Source of the DNA: CAZISM01 sp964541895
GTDB lineage: Bacteria > Zhuqueibacterota > Zhuqueibacteria > Residuimicrobiales > Residuimicrobiaceae
NCBI GenBank assembly: GCA_964541895.1
Contig: CAZISM010000053.1
Location: forward strand, 1 to 34,850
DNA length: 34,850 nt
Direction: 5' to 3'
The notes below the pieces were generated by a model that made no database searches, was not told the origin of the DNA, and worked only from the letters and a program-made list of their open reading frames with translations. A program made the position numbers and the translations under genes. How positions within the stretch are numbered: the stretch's first letter is position 1; each line of letters opens with the position of its first letter. Positions 1 through 6,692 of this stretch are shown here, in pieces.

Positions 1-285
1 ACCATCGCCTCCATCGCCACCCTGACCGGTCTGTTGGGCACCACCCTCGGTATGATCCGCGCCTTCAAAGCGTTGGCCAAATCGGGTGCGCCGGATGCCA
101 TCGCCCTCTCCCTCGGTATTTCCGAAGCTCTGGTCAACACCGCCGGCGGTCTGTTCTGCGCCATCCTCGGTATCGTGTTCTACAACTATTTCGTGACCCG
201 TATCGACAATTTCACCTACATGATCGACGAAGCGACGGTTTCGATGGTCACCACCCTGGCTGAAAAACAAGCGGGCATCAAATAA
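1..285 (+). CDS. exbB: ExbB/MotA/TolQ proton-channel protein, C-terminal fragment
   Basis: The reading frame is open from base 1 and ends at TAA 283-285, so the 5' part of the gene lies outside the window. The visible 94 residues carry the end of a MotA/TolQ/ExbB domain: a Thr/Gly-rich stretch (TLTGLLGTTLGMIRAF), a second small-residue helix (ALVNTAGGLFCAILGIVFYNYF) and a short cytoplasmic tail. ExbB forms the inner-membrane proton channel that, with ExbD, energises TonB; this is family knowledge. Two exbD genes and tonB follow at short spacing, which identifies it as ExbB rather than MotA. An internal TTG at 34 is not a real start, because the domain continues upstream of it. Confidence 0.93.
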   Translation, partial: TIASIATLTGLLGTTLGMIRAFKALAKSGAPDAIALSLGISEALVNTAGGLFCAILGIVFYNYFVTRIDNFTYMIDEATVSMVTTLAEKQAGIK

Positions 286-303
286 CTGAAATCGAGGAAA
301 ACC

Positions 304-786
304 ATGGCACGAAAAAAGAAAGGTCGTATCAACATCTTTATCGACATGACGCCCATGGTGGACGTGGTGATGCTTCTGCTGACGTTTTTCATGCTCACCA
401 CCCATTTCAAACCACCCGCGGAAGCGGATGTGGCGCTGCCTACATCGACCTCGCAGTTCAAACTGCCCGAGTCGGACGTCATGACGGTCACGGTGACCAA
501 GGACGGCGTAATGTACCTCGGCCTCGATTCCCAGCGTTTACGCGCCCGCATTTTCGGTGAAGAGAATTCGCTGAAATCGGGCATCGAAGTAGCGGATCGC
601 GAGACCCTGGCCAACCTGCTGGTGCAGGCCCGTATGGCCAATCCCAAACTCCGCACCGTGATCAAGGGCGATAAAGATTCACCGTTCGGTCCTGTTGAGG
701 ACATTATGAACATCCTACAAAAAGTCAAGATCACGAGATTCAATCTCGTGACCGAATTGGAAAAAGAACCTGTTAAAGGGAGTTAG
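304..786 (+). CDS. exbD: ExbD/TolR biopolymer transport protein (first copy)
   Basis: A 160-residue protein with the classic ExbD layout: a short basic cytoplasmic N terminus (ARKKKGRINIFID), one transmembrane helix (about residues 18-35) containing MTPMVDVVMLLLTFFML, and a periplasmic domain. The Asp in the PMVDVV motif is the proton-translocating residue known for this family. GAGGAA at 294-299 supports the ATG at 304. It lies 18 bp after exbB and 5 bp before a second exbD, so the genes are co-transcribed. It works with ExbB to pass proton-motive force to TonB at the inner membrane. Its periplasmic part diverges from the second copy, so the two are not a recent duplication. Confidence 0.93.
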   Translation: MARKKKGRINIFIDMTPMVDVVMLLLTFFMLTTHFKPPAEADVALPTSTSQFKLPESDVMTVTVTKDGVMYLGLDSQRLRARIFGEENSLKSGIEVADRETLANLLVQARMANPKLRTVIKGDKDSPFGPVEDIMNILQKVKITRFNLVTELEKEPVKGS

Positions 787-791
787 CAGTC

Positions 792-1289
792 ATGGCTGGT
801 GCTGATCTTGGAGCCCCAAAGAGTGCAGGAAAGGGCAAAAAGAAACACAAGCAAAAGAAGCGTTTGAACGTACGCATCGACATGACTCCGATGGTGGACG
901 TCGTCATGCTGCTGATCACCTTCTTTATGCTGACCACGGTGTTCAATACACCGCAAACGATGGAAATCAATCTTCCGCCCGACGAAAAGACGGAAGTGGA
1001 AGTGGCCGAATCCAGCCTGCTGCAGATCCGCGTGCTGGCAGACGGCTCAATTTACTGGAACATGGGCATGGAGGGCGCACAAGCTGTGGCGTTCAAAGAC
1101 CTGCATAAGCTGTTTGTGGAACGGCTGCAGGCCAATCCCAAGCTCATCTGCCTGGTCAAGCTGGAACGGGAAGGCACCTACAAGATGATGGTGGACATTA
1201 TGGATGAATTGAACCTCGCCAACATCAGCCGTTTCAGTTTTGCCCCGTTCAAGGAATTCGATAAAAAATTCATCGCTAAAGCCTCTTAA
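792..1289 (+). CDS. exbD: ExbD/TolR biopolymer transport protein (second copy)
   Basis: A 165-residue ExbD paralogue. The N terminus is unusually basic (GKGKKKHKQKKRLNVRID) and is followed by one membrane helix with MTPMVDVVMLLITFFML, which retains the conserved Asp. A periplasmic domain completes the protein. GGGAG at 778-782 supports the start at 792. Tandem exbD genes before tonB are a recurrent arrangement in FCB-type bacteria; the two may form a heteromeric peg or serve different TonB partners, which is inference. The following tonB gene begins 16 bp downstream. Confidence 0.93.
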   Translation: MAGADLGAPKSAGKGKKKHKQKKRLNVRIDMTPMVDVVMLLITFFMLTTVFNTPQTMEINLPPDEKTEVEVAESSLLQIRVLADGSIYWNMGMEGAQAVAFKDLHKLFVERLQANPKLICLVKLEREGTYKMMVDIMDELNLANISRFSFAPFKEFDKKFIAKAS

Positions 1290-1305
1290 GCCAAGGAGAC
1301 GATAC

Positions 1306-2046
1306 ATGTCGCAAATAGCCATACCCGCATCCGGTTATGGTGCCATCGAGCTCAAAAAAGTGGCGCAAAAGTACGCCATGATCGCCCTGGCGATTGCCGC
1401 GGTTATTCATGGTATCATACTTGGCGCCTACTGGGCGTCCGAGTACCTCTCCAGAACTGAGGCGCCGCCGATGAGAACCATCCGGATGAAATATACCGAA
1501 TTGGGACCGCCGCCCTCGATCCAGGGCAACGCGGCCGCCGTGGCGCCGTCGGTTTCGGTGGCGTCCGCCGCCGTCAAGCCCAGCGTCGGCATTCCGGTTC
1601 CGGTGCCTGACGCTGAAGTCAGCCCGGAACAGACCTTTGCTTCGCAGACCGAAATGAGCCAGGTTAGCGGTCCGGTCGGCGAAGGCGCGGGTGAAGGTGG
1701 TGGTGCGGTCATCGAACAGGATATCAATGTCGAGAACATTGAGGAAGAAGAAGCGCCGCCGCCGGATTTCGTTCCGTTTGAGAAAGAACCTGTCGTCGTC
1801 AAAAAGATCGAACCCACCTATCCCGAACTGGCGCGCAAAGCGGGCCTGGAAGGTACGGTGTGGGTAAAAATGTGGGTTGACAAGGAAGGCAAGGTCAAGG
1901 ATGTGGTCATCCTGAAATCCTCGTCGGAAATTTTCAATCAGCCCGCCATCGATGCCGCCAAACAGTGGATCTTTACGCCGGCGTTGATGAAGACCGGTCC
2001 GGTCTCGGTCTGGATCTCTATGAATTTCAATTTCAAATTGAATTAA
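1306..2046 (+). CDS. tonB: TonB energy transducer
   Basis: A 246-residue TonB. I chose the ATG at 1306 because AAGGAG (1293-1298) precedes it; the frame is open further upstream but there it only overlaps exbD. A cytoplasmic stretch of about 24 residues is followed by a membrane anchor (about residues 25-45, AMIALAIAAVIHGIILGAYW). Next comes a Pro/Ala/Val/Glu-rich periplasmic spacer with an acidic run before APPPDFVPFEKEP, and then a C-terminal TonB domain (about residues 160-246). That domain has IEPTYPELARKAGLEGTVWV and a terminal beta strand ending FNFKLN. It would contact TonB boxes of outer-membrane receptors, such as the one encoded at 27519-29810. Confidence 0.93.
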   Translation: MSQIAIPASGYGAIELKKVAQKYAMIALAIAAVIHGIILGAYWASEYLSRTEAPPMRTIRMKYTELGPPPSIQGNAAAVAPSVSVASAAVKPSVGIPVPVPDAEVSPEQTFASQTEMSQVSGPVGEGAGEGGGAVIEQDINVENIEEEEAPPPDFVPFEKEPVVVKKIEPTYPELARKAGLEGTVWVKMWVDKEGKVKDVVILKSSSEIFNQPAIDAAKQWIFTPALMKTGPVSVWISMNFNFKLN

Positions 2047-2057
2047 CACCGTGTAAT

Positions 2058-2288
2058 ATGGATTCGCCGGATATTGGAAAAATATTTGGCTATGGTATCG
2101 CCATCATCAGCTTCAGTGCCGGTCTGCTTTTGCTGACCGGCCTGTTGCCGTTTGATGCGCCACCGGTCATGCGCAACAGCTTTGGCGTCGTCCTCGTGTT
2201 GATGGGCCTCTATCGTTTCGTCATCACCCATTTCAAGCCAAAGCCGTCGAGATGGAGAAGATTCACCAATGACGATCAAGATGAATAA
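2058..2288 (+). CDS. Small two-helix membrane protein, unknown function
   Basis: A 76-residue ORF starting at ATG 2058, 11 bp after tonB. It has two hydrophobic segments: about residues 8-30 (IFGYGIAIISFSAGLLLLTG) and about 40-58 (FGVVLVLMGLYRFVITHF). A charged tail rich in Lys/Arg and then Asp/Glu follows. There is no strong Shine-Dalgarno sequence, so translation may depend on coupling to tonB. It overlaps the next gene by 20 bp, which supports its being a real member of the operon. I do not recognise the family. It may be an accessory of the TonB complex, but that is a guess from position alone. Confidence 0.6.
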   Translation: MDSPDIGKIFGYGIAIISFSAGLLLLTGLLPFDAPPVMRNSFGVVLVLMGLYRFVITHFKPKPSRWRRFTNDDQDE

Positions 2289-3219
2289 ATGGTATCTCGC
2301 GGTTGTCCTTCCCGCCTTGCTGCTGGGGCTGCACGGCTGCCCGAAAAAAGCCGATGTGGCGAAGGAATCACCGACCAGCGGCCATCTCCAGGTCTACACC
2401 GATGAAGCGCACGCCGATCTGGTGCAACAGGAAGCCGATGCCTTTTGCCGGGTTTACGAAAAGGCTCATATCACGGTCGTACGCGCCAACACGCGCAAAT
2501 CGCTGGTGTTTCTCATCAACGACAGCGTGCGTATGGTCGTGGCCGATCGCCTGTTTAATCCGGAGGAGAGCAAAGTAGTCAAAGAGGCGAATCTGGATAT
2601 ACAGCAATTGCGTATTGCTCATGATGCCCTGGCCTGGCTGATACCGGCCGGCAACAGCCTGCCGGGCATCACGATGCAAGACCTTGAAAGCCTGCTGGCC
2701 GGCCGGACCAGCCGCTGGGAAGAGATCCCCGCGTCCGGCCGCACAGGCCCTGTCGAATGTATTCTAACCGATCGCAATTCCGGAACGTACGATCTGCTGG
2801 CCAATCGCTTTTTCAAGCTGGATCAACCGTTGGCCATTGCCACGACCGCCGCCACCTCGTCGGAAACCATTCAACTGGTTGCGGATCGTCCCAACGCCAT
2901 CGGCGCTGTTGCTGTTGCGGCGCTCAAGTCCAGTCCGCTGGGCCGTAATCTGCCTGACAGCACCTCTGGACCTGTCAAAACCGTGGGTATTGCCGCGACC
3001 GACTCTACCGGCAAAAGCCGCAACTTTAGACCTTACCAGGCCTACATCTACACCGGTCAATACCCCATGCACTTTTCACTGTTCGCCACCTTTAATAAAA
3101 AATCATTGCTGGCGGCCGGCTTTGCTTCATTTATAGCCAGTGCACCAGGTCAGAAAATCGTTTTGAATTATGGACTTGTTCCGGCGACTATGCCCATTCG
3201 TCTCGTTCAGATAAACTAG
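2269..3219 (+). CDS. PstS-like periplasmic substrate-binding lipoprotein
   Basis: A 316-residue protein with a lipoprotein signal peptide: basic start, hydrophobic core and lipobox LHGC with Cys24. The mature part reads as a PstS/PBP-like type II binding domain. It contains LQVYTDEAHADLVQQEADAF near the N terminus and TDRNSGTYDLLANRFF in the middle, comparable to the SGT anion-binding loop of phosphate-binding proteins. ATG 2269 has GGAGAAG (2254-2260) in front of it; ATG 2281 is an in-frame alternative. No phosphate ABC permease or ATPase genes follow. The protein sits inside the TonB operon, so a role other than phosphate uptake, such as envelope sensing or TonB-complex support, is plausible but unproven. 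Confidence 0.8.
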   Translation: MTIKMNKWYLAVVLPALLLGLHGCPKKADVAKESPTSGHLQVYTDEAHADLVQQEADAFCRVYEKAHITVVRANTRKSLVFLINDSVRMVVADRLFNPEESKVVKEANLDIQQLRIAHDALAWLIPAGNSLPGITMQDLESLLAGRTSRWEEIPASGRTGPVECILTDRNSGTYDLLANRFFKLDQPLAIATTAATSSETIQLVADRPNAIGAVAVAALKSSPLGRNLPDSTSGPVKTVGIAATDSTGKSRNFRPYQAYIYTGQYPMHFSLFATFNKKSLLAAGFASFIASAPGQKIVLNYGLVPATMPIRLVQIN

Positions 3220-3232
3220 GAGTGTTCTGCTC

Positions 3233-4888
3233 ATGAAAAACATCATTACGATCTTGCTGATCCTTGCCCTGGGTTGTCTGCCCCTGGCAGCGCAAGACAG
3301 AGTGACGAAAGGAAAAGAGCTGCTGCTGCAGGGTAAAACCAACGAGGCTCTGGCCTCCTTTCGCAGAGCTGTGGACATCAATCCCCGGGATACCAACGCC
3401 ATGACCTGGTTGGGCAAAGCGTACCTGGCGGCCAATAAACCGGATTCGGCCGATATCGTGGCGCAAAACCTCATCTCGGCCAGCAACAAACTGGCCGACG
3501 GCTACAGCATATCCGCCCAGGCCCTGTGCGCGCTGAAAAAACCGCAGGAGGCCTATACCATCTTGCGCAAAGGCCTCAAAGAGACCAAAAACAATCCCGA
3601 CCTTCTCGTCCAGCTTGGCTTTGTCCATCTGGCCAACGACTCAACCAACCAGGCTGTGGTGGTTTTTTCCCAGGCCAAGGAGGCCAATGCCAACAATCCG
3701 CGCCTCTATGCCGGGTTGGGCGAAGCCTATATCAAAATGGGCACCGAAGCCATGGGCATGATGCAGCTGGAAAAGTCGCTGGAGCTGGATTCCACCCAGA
3801 TCGACCTGCGCTACAAGCTCGCCAACATGTATCTGAAAGAACGGCGCTATGCCGAAGCCGGCAAAATGTATCAGAGCGTTCTGCGCATGCAACCGGACAA
3901 TGAAGACGCCGCCCTGGAACTGGGCAAGCTGTACTATATCGCCAAGATGTGGCCCAACGCCGCCAAAGCGCTGGAACTGTACCTGAAAAACCATCCCAAG
4001 GACGCCGAAGTGTACCTGATGGAGGTGGAAGCCCTGGCCAACAGCCGCCAGCATGAGAACGCCCTGGCCGCCGCCAAACATGTCCTGGCCATGGAGCCCA
4101 AATCGGCCAAAGCCATGGTCATCGCCGCCCGCTCCCTCTACTTTCTGCGCAAGCATGAAGAGAGCAACCAATACTATCAGAAATACAGCCAGGTAGACAC
4201 ACTCACGACCGATGATCTCAAACGCATCGGCCGCAACCACCTCATTCTGAAAAACGACAGCCTGGCTACGCTGCATTGGGAACAGGTTCTGCAGAAAGAA
4301 CCCAACCAGCCCGATCTCTATACCGATATGGCCAACAGCTATATGCGTATGAAAAAATGGGACAGAGCCGCGGACATGTATGCGAAAAAGCTGGCCAGCG
4401 ATTCCACCTATGTGCCCGGCTATATCAACTATGCGCTGTGCAAGCAGCAGATCAAGGATTTCCCCTCCGCGCACAGCGCGCTGCGCAAAGCTCTGGCCAT
4501 GCGCCCCAACTACATCCAGGGACACTATTACATGGCCGTGGTCCTGACCCAGATGGACTCGGTGAAGGCGGCGCGCGGCGAATTCGAAAACGTGATCACG
4601 CTGGCGGATTCGGTGAAGGACAAGTTTAAGAACGAAATCACCCGCGCCAACAAATACATCGCCACCTCTTATCTGCAGGACAAGAATTTCGACAAAGCCC
4701 TGCCGGCGCTGGAAAAGTATATCGAACTCGAGCCCAACGATATCGAATACCGCCTCTTCCTGGCGCAGACCTATTTTGCGAAAAACCGCAAAGAGGACGC
4801 CAAACGGGAGTTCCTGCGCGTACAAAAACAGGATCCTAAAAACAAGGAAGCCCAGAACGGTCTGGACCGCCTGGAAATGTACAATTAA
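3233..4888 (+). CDS. Exported tetratricopeptide-repeat protein
   Basis: A 551-residue protein with a cleavable signal peptide (MKNIITILLILALGCLPLAAQ). The rest is almost entirely TPR repeats of about 34 residues, for example around KGKELLLQGKTNEALASFRR, YKLANMYLKERRYAEAGKMY and LAQTYFAKNRKEDAKREFLR. AGGAG (3218-3222) overlaps the stop of the upstream gene and sets the start at 3233. TPR arrays make protein-binding scaffolds. Here it is the last gene of the exbB-exbD-exbD-tonB-pstS-like operon and is followed by a terminator. It probably supports a periplasmic complex linked to TonB energy transduction. The partner cannot be read from the sequence. Confidence 0.85.
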   Translation: MKNIITILLILALGCLPLAAQDRVTKGKELLLQGKTNEALASFRRAVDINPRDTNAMTWLGKAYLAANKPDSADIVAQNLISASNKLADGYSISAQALCALKKPQEAYTILRKGLKETKNNPDLLVQLGFVHLANDSTNQAVVVFSQAKEANANNPRLYAGLGEAYIKMGTEAMGMMQLEKSLELDSTQIDLRYKLANMYLKERRYAEAGKMYQSVLRMQPDNEDAALELGKLYYIAKMWPNAAKALELYLKNHPKDAEVYLMEVEALANSRQHENALAAAKHVLAMEPKSAKAMVIAARSLYFLRKHEESNQYYQKYSQVDTLTTDDLKRIGRNHLILKNDSLATLHWEQVLQKEPNQPDLYTDMANSYMRMKKWDRAADMYAKKLASDSTYVPGYINYALCKQQIKDFPSAHSALRKALAMRPNYIQGHYYMAVVLTQMDSVKAARGEFENVITLADSVKDKFKNEITRANKYIATSYLQDKNFDKALPALEKYIELEPNDIEYRLFLAQTYFAKNRKEDAKREFLRVQKQDPKNKEAQNGLDRLEMYN

Positions 4889-4897
4889 ACTCGCCAC

Positions 4898-4979
4898 AAA
4901 CCTCCTGAGCACGAATCATCGTGGCCGTCCGTGCCAACTGCCGGTGTACGACCTCACCGGTTCGGTTCAGGAGGTTTTT
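4898..4979 (+). terminator. Nested-hairpin Rho-independent terminator
   Basis: AAACCTCCTGA (4898-4908) pairs perfectly over 11 bp with TCAGGAGGTTT (4967-4977), and the T run continues to 4979. Inside the loop a second hairpin, CCGGTG (4941-4946) with CACCGG (4955-4960), shortens the distance. It lies 9 bp after the TPR gene and would end the TonB operon. The long two-storey loop is unusual for a simple terminator. Confidence 0.65.
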
Positions 4980-5051
4980 CTCGTTTAATCAACGCGCATC
5001 GTAAAATCCATCATAACGTTGTTACATCCTATTAACCAGAAAGGGTTGGCT

Positions 5052-6050
5052 ATGAAAAAAAGCCTCATCCTCCTGCTCGGTGCTTTTGTGTTGGTGGCCG
5101 GTTGCGCCAAAAAAGTTGAAACCATCAAGATCAACGGCTGGGAAAAGTTTTCCGATCCCTTTACAAAAATTTCCTTCACCCATCCGGCCGGCTGGCACCT
5201 GGAACAGGAAGGCAGCAAATTTTCCTACTATTCCGCCATGGAAGTGGTCAATAAATTTCAACAATATGCGGTGGAAGGACCGGATGGCTGCCGTCTGATC
5301 GTCTCGATGCAAAAAGTGCTGCCCATGCCGACCCTGCAACAGGCGGCGGACAGCGTCAAGGCCGACCTGTCCAATATGGGCTTTGATCTGGGCGCTCCGG
5401 AATCCAAAACGCTGCGCGATTTGGCCGCAACCCAAATCAGCTACAGCGGCGCCCTGGATGCAAAAAACAAGGTGCAGGGCCTTTACCTGACCTCGGTCCG
5501 CGATTCGATGGTGTTTAACGTACGCTATGAAGGCTTTAACCAGGCCTTTGCCGCCTGCAAGTCGGCCATGGATTCCGTGGTCGCCAGCCTCACTCTGCCG
5601 GCGGTCAAAGCCAAAGACGTCGATCCTTCGATTCCGGACGCCACTATGGAAGTGTTCGAAAACAACTTTTTAAAGATTAATCGTCCGGCCAATTTCGACG
5701 CCAACACCCCGCAACCCAAAGCCCCGGCCGAGTTCACCCTCTCCCTGGTCGGCTATCGCAAAGACAGCGGCGTTCAGATCGATATCATCCCCGCCAAGGG
5801 CCTGACCCCGGAAAAAGTGGTGGAACAGAATGCCAAATTTTACAAGGAAACCTCACGCGGCACCGCCACCGTCGACGGCATGCAGGTGACCTATTTGAAC
5901 TATTCCCTGGTCAGCGGCATCAGCAGCCGCGTCTACTTTGTGGTCAAAAATGACAAGATCTATCGTTGTATCATGAACTACCACACCCCCATGAAAGCCG
6001 TCTACCTGCCGGTTTTTGAAAATGTGATCGGCTCGCTGGCCGTAAAATAG
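5052..6050 (+). CDS. Lipoprotein of unknown function
   Basis: A 332-residue protein with a clear lipoprotein signal: MKKSLILLLGAFVLVAGC, with the lipobox Cys at 18. The mature part seems to have two similar halves. Each begins with a phrase of the type 'Phe-x-Lys-Ile-x-(Phe/Arg)-x-(His/Arg)-Pro-Ala' (FTKISFTHPAGW and NFLKINRPANFD) and ends in an antiparallel beta segment, so an internal duplication is likely. AAAGGG at 5040-5045 precedes the start at 5052. The gene stands alone between two terminators. It loosely resembles small envelope proteins of the PsbP/DcrB-like fold, which is a weak comparison from memory. Confidence 0.8.
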   Translation: MKKSLILLLGAFVLVAGCAKKVETIKINGWEKFSDPFTKISFTHPAGWHLEQEGSKFSYYSAMEVVNKFQQYAVEGPDGCRLIVSMQKVLPMPTLQQAADSVKADLSNMGFDLGAPESKTLRDLAATQISYSGALDAKNKVQGLYLTSVRDSMVFNVRYEGFNQAFAACKSAMDSVVASLTLPAVKAKDVDPSIPDATMEVFENNFLKINRPANFDANTPQPKAPAEFTLSLVGYRKDSGVQIDIIPAKGLTPEKVVEQNAKFYKETSRGTATVDGMQVTYLNYSLVSGISSRVYFVVKNDKIYRCIMNYHTPMKAVYLPVFENVIGSLAVK

Positions 6051-6062
6051 TGCCGTATCTAT

Positions 6063-6097
6063 AAAAAAAGGCCGCTCCGGGAGCGGCCTTTTTTTTT
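6063..6097. terminator. Bidirectional Rho-independent terminator
   Basis: A perfect 8-bp stem, GGCCGCTC (6070-6077) with GAGCGGCC (6081-6088), and a CGG loop. It is flanked by seven A on the left (6063-6069) and nine T on the right (6089-6097). The A and T tracts make it functional in both directions. It ends both the plus-strand lipoprotein gene and the convergent minus-strand gene pair. Confidence 0.93.
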
Positions 6098-6115
6098 GCG
6101 CCTACAGCTCTGCGG

Positions 6116-6691
6116 TCACAACGACTGCAACCGCTGTAAAGCCTGCTGCAGACACTTTTCCGTCGCCTCACTGATGGCACGTACAATCGCGCCCGCTTCA
6201 GCACCCCGGATCGCGGCTTGGGCATGCACATCGCCCGCCCAGATCTCTTTGGCACTCACGCCCTCGTACACCTGCCAGCGCATGGCCACCAGGGCGATTC
6301 GGCCCTCCGGCGTTACCACTTCCTCGAACCGGCGAATGATCACACTGGCCGACCAGACCGCTGTGCCGGCTTCAGGCACCTCTTCGGTCACCTGCCGGAA
6401 CAGCGCCGCTTGTCGGCAGTAATCCAGCACCTGCTGCCTGATCATATCCGTCGGCGGCAACGCCCAGCGACGATAGGGATCAAAATGGACCTCGACCTCC
6501 GAGGTGCGATAGAGCAGCCGATCCTGGCTGCGGATCGCATCGCCGGATACGGACTTTAACCAGAGCGTGATCTGTTTGCCCGTCGTCACTTTGGCCGGCG
6601 CCGGCACATCGATGATAAAATAGTGCGTTTGCGGCACCCGGCCGCATGCCAGCAGCAGAGCGGCTGCAGCCCATAGCTTTACTTTTAACAT
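6116..6691 (-). CDS. PqiC/YmbA-type ABC-transport auxiliary lipoprotein
   Basis: A 191-residue lipoprotein: lipobox LLLAC with Cys16, then THYFIIDVPAPAK, typical of the ABC-type transport auxiliary lipoprotein family (Pfam PF03886; PqiC/YmbA). The middle also fits the family: DRLLYRTSEVEVHFDPYRRW followed by a predicted helix and AALFRQV. In the known systems this lipoprotein binds the outer membrane and partners MCE-domain lipid shuttles. The ATG at 6691 follows the stop of the upstream enzyme gene after one base, so translation is probably coupled. No MCE, permease or ATPase gene is visible nearby, so its partners must be encoded elsewhere or the protein has drifted in role. Confidence 0.82.
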   Translation of the reverse strand: MLKVKLWAAAALLLACGRVPQTHYFIIDVPAPAKVTTGKQITLWLKSVSGDAIRSQDRLLYRTSEVEVHFDPYRRWALPPTDMIRQQVLDYCRQAALFRQVTEEVPEAGTAVWSASVIIRRFEEVVTPEGRIALVAMRWQVYEGVSAKEIWAGDVHAQAAIRGAEAGAIVRAISEATEKCLQQALQRLQSL

Positions 6692-6692
6692 G

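Noticed and set aside
3641..4912. 423-residue antisense frame over the TPR gene
   Set aside because: It is a shadow of codon bias in the GC-rich TPR gene, with no ribosome site and low-complexity His/Gly/Val content.
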